The notes under the pieces are model-generated. The model saw only the letters and a list, made by a program, of their open reading frames with translations. It searched no databases and was not told the origin of the DNA. 8,012 bases of DNA. Origin: Chryseosolibacter sp964563295 (GTDB lineage: Bacteria; Bacteroidota; Bacteroidia; Cytophagales; Cyclobacteriaceae). This document shows positions 5,592 to 8,012 of the stretch, in pieces. How positions within the stretch are numbered: position 1 is the stretch's first letter; each line of letters starts with the position of its first letter. Both the position numbers and the translations under genes were made by a program. The DNA lies in assembly GCA_964563295.1 (NCBI GenBank), contig CAZLWX010000149.1, positions 1 to 8,012 on the forward strand. Direction: 5' to 3'.

Positions 5592-7514
5592 TTACTTTTT
5601 GTTGTTGTCGTTGACCTCTTCGTATTCGACGTCGGAAACATTGTTGTTTCCGCCTCCTTGTGCGGCGCCCGAGTCGGTCGGACCCGCGTTGGGCTGTCCA
5701 CCGGCGTTTGAAGCCTGGTAGATCTCGGAAGCGGCTGCCTGCCATGCCGTGTTGAGATCGTTCATGGACATGTCGATCGCAGCGAGGTCCTGGCTCTTAT
5801 GCGCAGCCTTGAGTTTTTCCAGCGCATTGTTGATGGCCGTTCTGTTTCCCTCCGAGAGCTTGGAGCCATACTCCTTCATTTGTTTTTCCGTCTGGAAGAT
5901 CAGGGAGTCCGCCTGGTTGATCTTCTCAGCTTGCTCGCGGGTTTTCTTATCCAATTCGGCATTTGCTTGCGCCTCCTGCTTCATCTTCTGAATCTCGGCC
6001 TCTGTAAGACCAGACGATGCTTCGATCCGGATCTTCTGTTCTTTGCCCGTTCCTTTGTCTTTAGCCGACACATGAAGGATGCCGTTTGCGTCGATATCGA
6101 AGGTCACTTCGATTTGTGGTATTCCGCGCGGTGCCGGAGGGATTCCATCCAGGTGAAACCTTCCAATAGTCCGGTTATCCTTCGCCATCGGTCGTTCCCC
6201 CTGCAAGACGTGAATTTCAACAGAAGGCTGATTGTCGGCCGCAGTTGAGAATACCTCTGACTTCTTGCTCGGAATAGTGGTATTGGACTCGATCAGCTTC
6301 GTGAAGACACCGCCAAGTGTCTCGATACCGAGCGACAACGGTGTAACATCGAGGAGCAGGACGTCTTTCACTTCGCCCGTAAGAACGCCACCTTGAATGG
6401 CCGCGCCAACGGCGACGACTTCATCCGGGTTCACGCCCTTTGATGGTTTTCTTCCGAAGAATTTTTCCACCTCATCCTGAATACGCGGTATGCGTGTAGA
6501 GCCTCCAACGAGGATAACTTCGTCTATCTGGGAAACGGTAACGCCGGCATCCTGCACGGCTTTGCGGCACGGTTCGAGCGTTCTCCGCACGAGATCATCT
6601 ACAAGTTGCTCAAACTTCGAACGCGTGAGTTTCTTGACAAGGTGTTTGGGCACGCCGTCGATCGATGTAATGTATGGAAGGTTGACCTCCGTTTCCTGCG
6701 AGCTCGACAGCTCGATCTTAGCTTTTTCAGCGGCTTCCTTCAATCGCTGCAAAGCCATCGGGTCCTTGCGGAGATCGACGTTTTCGTCATTCTTGAACTC
6801 ATCAGCGAGCCAGTTGATGATGCGCTGGTCAAAGTCATCACCGCCAAGGTGAACATCGCCATTGGTTGATTTTACTTCAAAAACACCATCGCCCAACTCC
6901 AGGATCGAAATGTCGAATGTACCACCACCGAGGTCGTACACCGCAATCTTCATATCCTTGTGCTTCTTGTCCATACCATAGGCAAGTGCGGCTGCAGTGG
7001 GCTCGTTGATGATCCGCTTAACATCCAGTCCGGCAATTTGCCCAGCCTCCTTTGTGGCTTGGCGCTCGGCATCATTGAAATAAGCCGGAACAGTGATGAC
7101 GGCTTCAGAGACGGTCGTGCCGAGGTAGTCCTCAGCGGTAGATTTCATTTTCTGAAGGACCATCGCTGAAAGTTCCTGCGGCGTGTAAAGCCTGTCGCCG
7201 ATCCGAACGCGAACGGTATCATTGTTGCCGCGTTCGACCTGATAAGCGACCATTTTCATTTCGCCAGTCACATCGTCGTATTTCTTACCCATGAATCGTT
7301 TGATCGACTGAACCGTATTCTTGGGATTAGTAATGGCCTGACGTTTAGCGGGGTCTCCAACTTTGCGCTCACCCTTCCCCGCATCCAGGAACGCTACCAC
7401 CGATGGCGTCGTCCTGCGTCCCTCGCTATTGGGAATTACGACAGGTTCGTTACCCTCCATTACGGCCACGCAGGAGTTGGTAGTACCCAGATCTATTCCG
7501 ATTATTTTGCCCAT
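5592..7514 (-). CDS. dnaK: Molecular chaperone DnaK (Hsp70)
   Basis: The 640-residue ATP-driven cytoplasmic chaperone binds unfolded hydrophobic segments and works with DnaJ and GrpE. The nucleotide-binding domain covers about residues 1-380: IGIDLGTTNS (5-14), DLGGGTFD (194-201, T199 at the autophosphorylation position) and VGGSTRIP (336-343). The hydrophobic interdomain linker is VLLLD (385-389). The beta-sandwich substrate domain extends to about 500, followed by the helical lid to about 600. The disordered Gly/Asn/Gln-rich tail ends in EYEEVNDNNKK. Length is normal. The ATG at 7514-7512 gives the standard MGKIIGIDLG start. No CIRCE inverted repeat is visible upstream, and dnaJ and grpE are not adjacent. 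A strong terminator follows. The tail carries an internal EEV but does not end in EEVD as proteobacterial DnaK does. Confidence 0.99.
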   Translation of the reverse strand: MGKIIGIDLGTTNSCVAVMEGNEPVVIPNSEGRRTTPSVVAFLDAGKGERKVGDPAKRQAITNPKNTVQSIKRFMGKKYDDVTGEMKMVAYQVERGNNDTVRVRIGDRLYTPQELSAMVLQKMKSTAEDYLGTTVSEAVITVPAYFNDAERQATKEAGQIAGLDVKRIINEPTAAALAYGMDKKHKDMKIAVYDLGGGTFDISILELGDGVFEVKSTNGDVHLGGDDFDQRIINWLADEFKNDENVDLRKDPMALQRLKEAAEKAKIELSSSQETEVNLPYITSIDGVPKHLVKKLTRSKFEQLVDDLVRRTLEPCRKAVQDAGVTVSQIDEVILVGGSTRIPRIQDEVEKFFGRKPSKGVNPDEVVAVGAAIQGGVLTGEVKDVLLLDVTPLSLGIETLGGVFTKLIESNTTIPSKKSEVFSTAADNQPSVEIHVLQGERPMAKDNRTIGRFHLDGIPPAPRGIPQIEVTFDIDANGILHVSAKDKGTGKEQKIRIEASSGLTEAEIQKMKQEAQANAELDKKTREQAEKINQADSLIFQTEKQMKEYGSKLSEGNRTAINNALEKLKAAHKSQDLAAIDMSMNDLNTAWQAAASEIYQASNAGGQPNAGPTDSGAAQGGGNNNVSDVEYEEVNDNNKK

Positions 7515-7685
7515 GATAGAGTATGATTAATAGTTCAACACTTTTATAAAAACTGTACCTGCATCCGTTTCACAATGCCTATGCCAGTCCGTTTTTCGGG
7601 CTAAAAGGTGACACAATGACAGGAATGGCCTCAATTTGAAGAATTGCAGGTTTTTCATGCCCCATTTCAGGTTTGGGCAATGGAG
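7515..7685. other. Intergenic region upstream of dnaK
   Basis: This 171-bp gap lies between the aldo/keto reductase stop and the dnaK ATG, both on the minus strand, and presumably holds the dnaK promoter. I see no exact TAnnTTTG element and no CIRCE. It contains a 10-bp AT palindrome TTTTATAAAA (7542-7551), two CACAATG copies (7571-7577 and 7612-7618), two TGACA copies 8 bp apart, and a weak bulged GCCCCA/TGGGC hairpin (about 7658-7677) without a T-run. No small gene is convincing here. Confidence 0.5.
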
Positions 7686-8012
7686 CTATTGCGACCATTC
7701 CGTTGGCGATCGATCCCAGCGCTGTTCCTTCAACTTGTTCAAAAGCTCTTTGGTGAGCTTTTTTCCATCGCTAACCGCCGTGTTGGCCGTTACGTGTCGC
7801 GTCTGACGCATACCAGGGATGATCGTGTGAACGTCGTCATTAGCCAGAATAAATCGAAGAGCCAGCTCGGGCATCGTCATTCCCGCTGGAATCAAGGGGC
7901 GAACGGCGTTGGCATGAGCCACACTTGACTTGAGATTTTCAGGCACGAAATAAGTCGAGCGCCAGTCGTTCTTTGGAAAAACAGTATTTTCCGTCAGCGT
8001 GCCGGTAAGCGT
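7686..8012 (-). CDS. Aldo/keto reductase, C-terminal part (cut by right window edge)
   Basis: These are the last 108 codons of a gene whose start lies beyond the right edge. Aldo/keto reductases are cytoplasmic TIM-barrel enzymes that reduce carbonyl compounds with NADPH. The visible part begins in the typical LTG...TENTVFP segment, continues through PAGMTMPELALRFIL (an amphipathic barrel helix), and contains VHTIIPGMRQTRHVTAN, matching the family IPG-x-R...N signature that contacts the cofactor adenosine phosphate. The C-terminus ends WSQ before a TAG stop. The catalytic Asp, Tyr, Lys and His lie in the missing N-terminal part, so activity and substrate cannot be judged. The gene is upstream of dnaK on the same strand with 171 bp between. 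There is no clear terminator, so partial read-through into dnaK is possible. Confidence 0.9.
   Translation of the reverse strand, partial: TLTGTLTENTVFPKNDWRSTYFVPENLKSSVAHANAVRPLIPAGMTMPELALRFILANDDVHTIIPGMRQTRHVTANTAVSDGKKLTKELLNKLKEQRWDRSPTEWSQ

Noticed and set aside
7658..7677. Hairpin after the aldo/keto reductase stop as a terminator
   Set aside because: The stem is only 5-6 bp with a bulge and a 9-nt loop, and no T-run follows on the minus strand.
7644..7928. Plus-strand open frame of 94 codons
   Set aside because: It lies mostly opposite the aldo/keto reductase C-terminus, whose protein matches a known family. The plus-strand translation shows no recognisable domain.

Overview
The window looks like ordinary chromosomal backbone from a member of the Bacteroidota, probably a Cytophagales-type organism. 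That placement is an inference from three things. Start codons mostly lack Shine-Dalgarno sequences. Bacteroidota-type -7 promoter elements (TAnnTTTG) sit just upstream of several genes. The proteins, especially AnmK, the NhaD antiporter and DnaK, have the look of that phylum. Base composition is near 50% G+C and even across the window. No insertion sequence, phage gene, tRNA, rRNA or CRISPR array is visible.

Layout from left to right: the 5' part of coaX (type III pantothenate kinase, minus strand) runs off the left edge. A 56-bp divergent promoter region separates it from anmK (anhydro-N-acetylmuramic acid kinase, plus strand). A Glu/Leu/Phe/Val-type amino acid dehydrogenase gene follows 26 bp later and is probably co-transcribed with anmK. 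This plus-strand pair meets a minus-strand block head to head: the dehydrogenase stop codon and the nhaD stop codon are only 2 bp apart. Read in its own direction, the minus-strand block is the 3' end of an aldo/keto reductase gene (cut by the right edge), dnaK, a strong intrinsic terminator, then lysC (aspartate kinase) and nhaD (Na+/H+ antiporter).

The genes cover unrelated housekeeping tasks: coenzyme A synthesis, cell-wall recycling, amino-acid deamination or amination, sodium and pH homeostasis, entry to the aspartate amino-acid family, and protein folding. They do not form one pathway. Only anmK with the dehydrogenase, and lysC with nhaD, look like transcription units. I found no convincing undescribed system. 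The points worth a second look are the substrate pocket of the dehydrogenase, the overlapping coaX/anmK promoters with a possibly leaderless coaX mRNA, the terminator-free convergent junction, a palindrome at the predicted lysC transcription start, and small sequence oddities in AnmK and DnaK.
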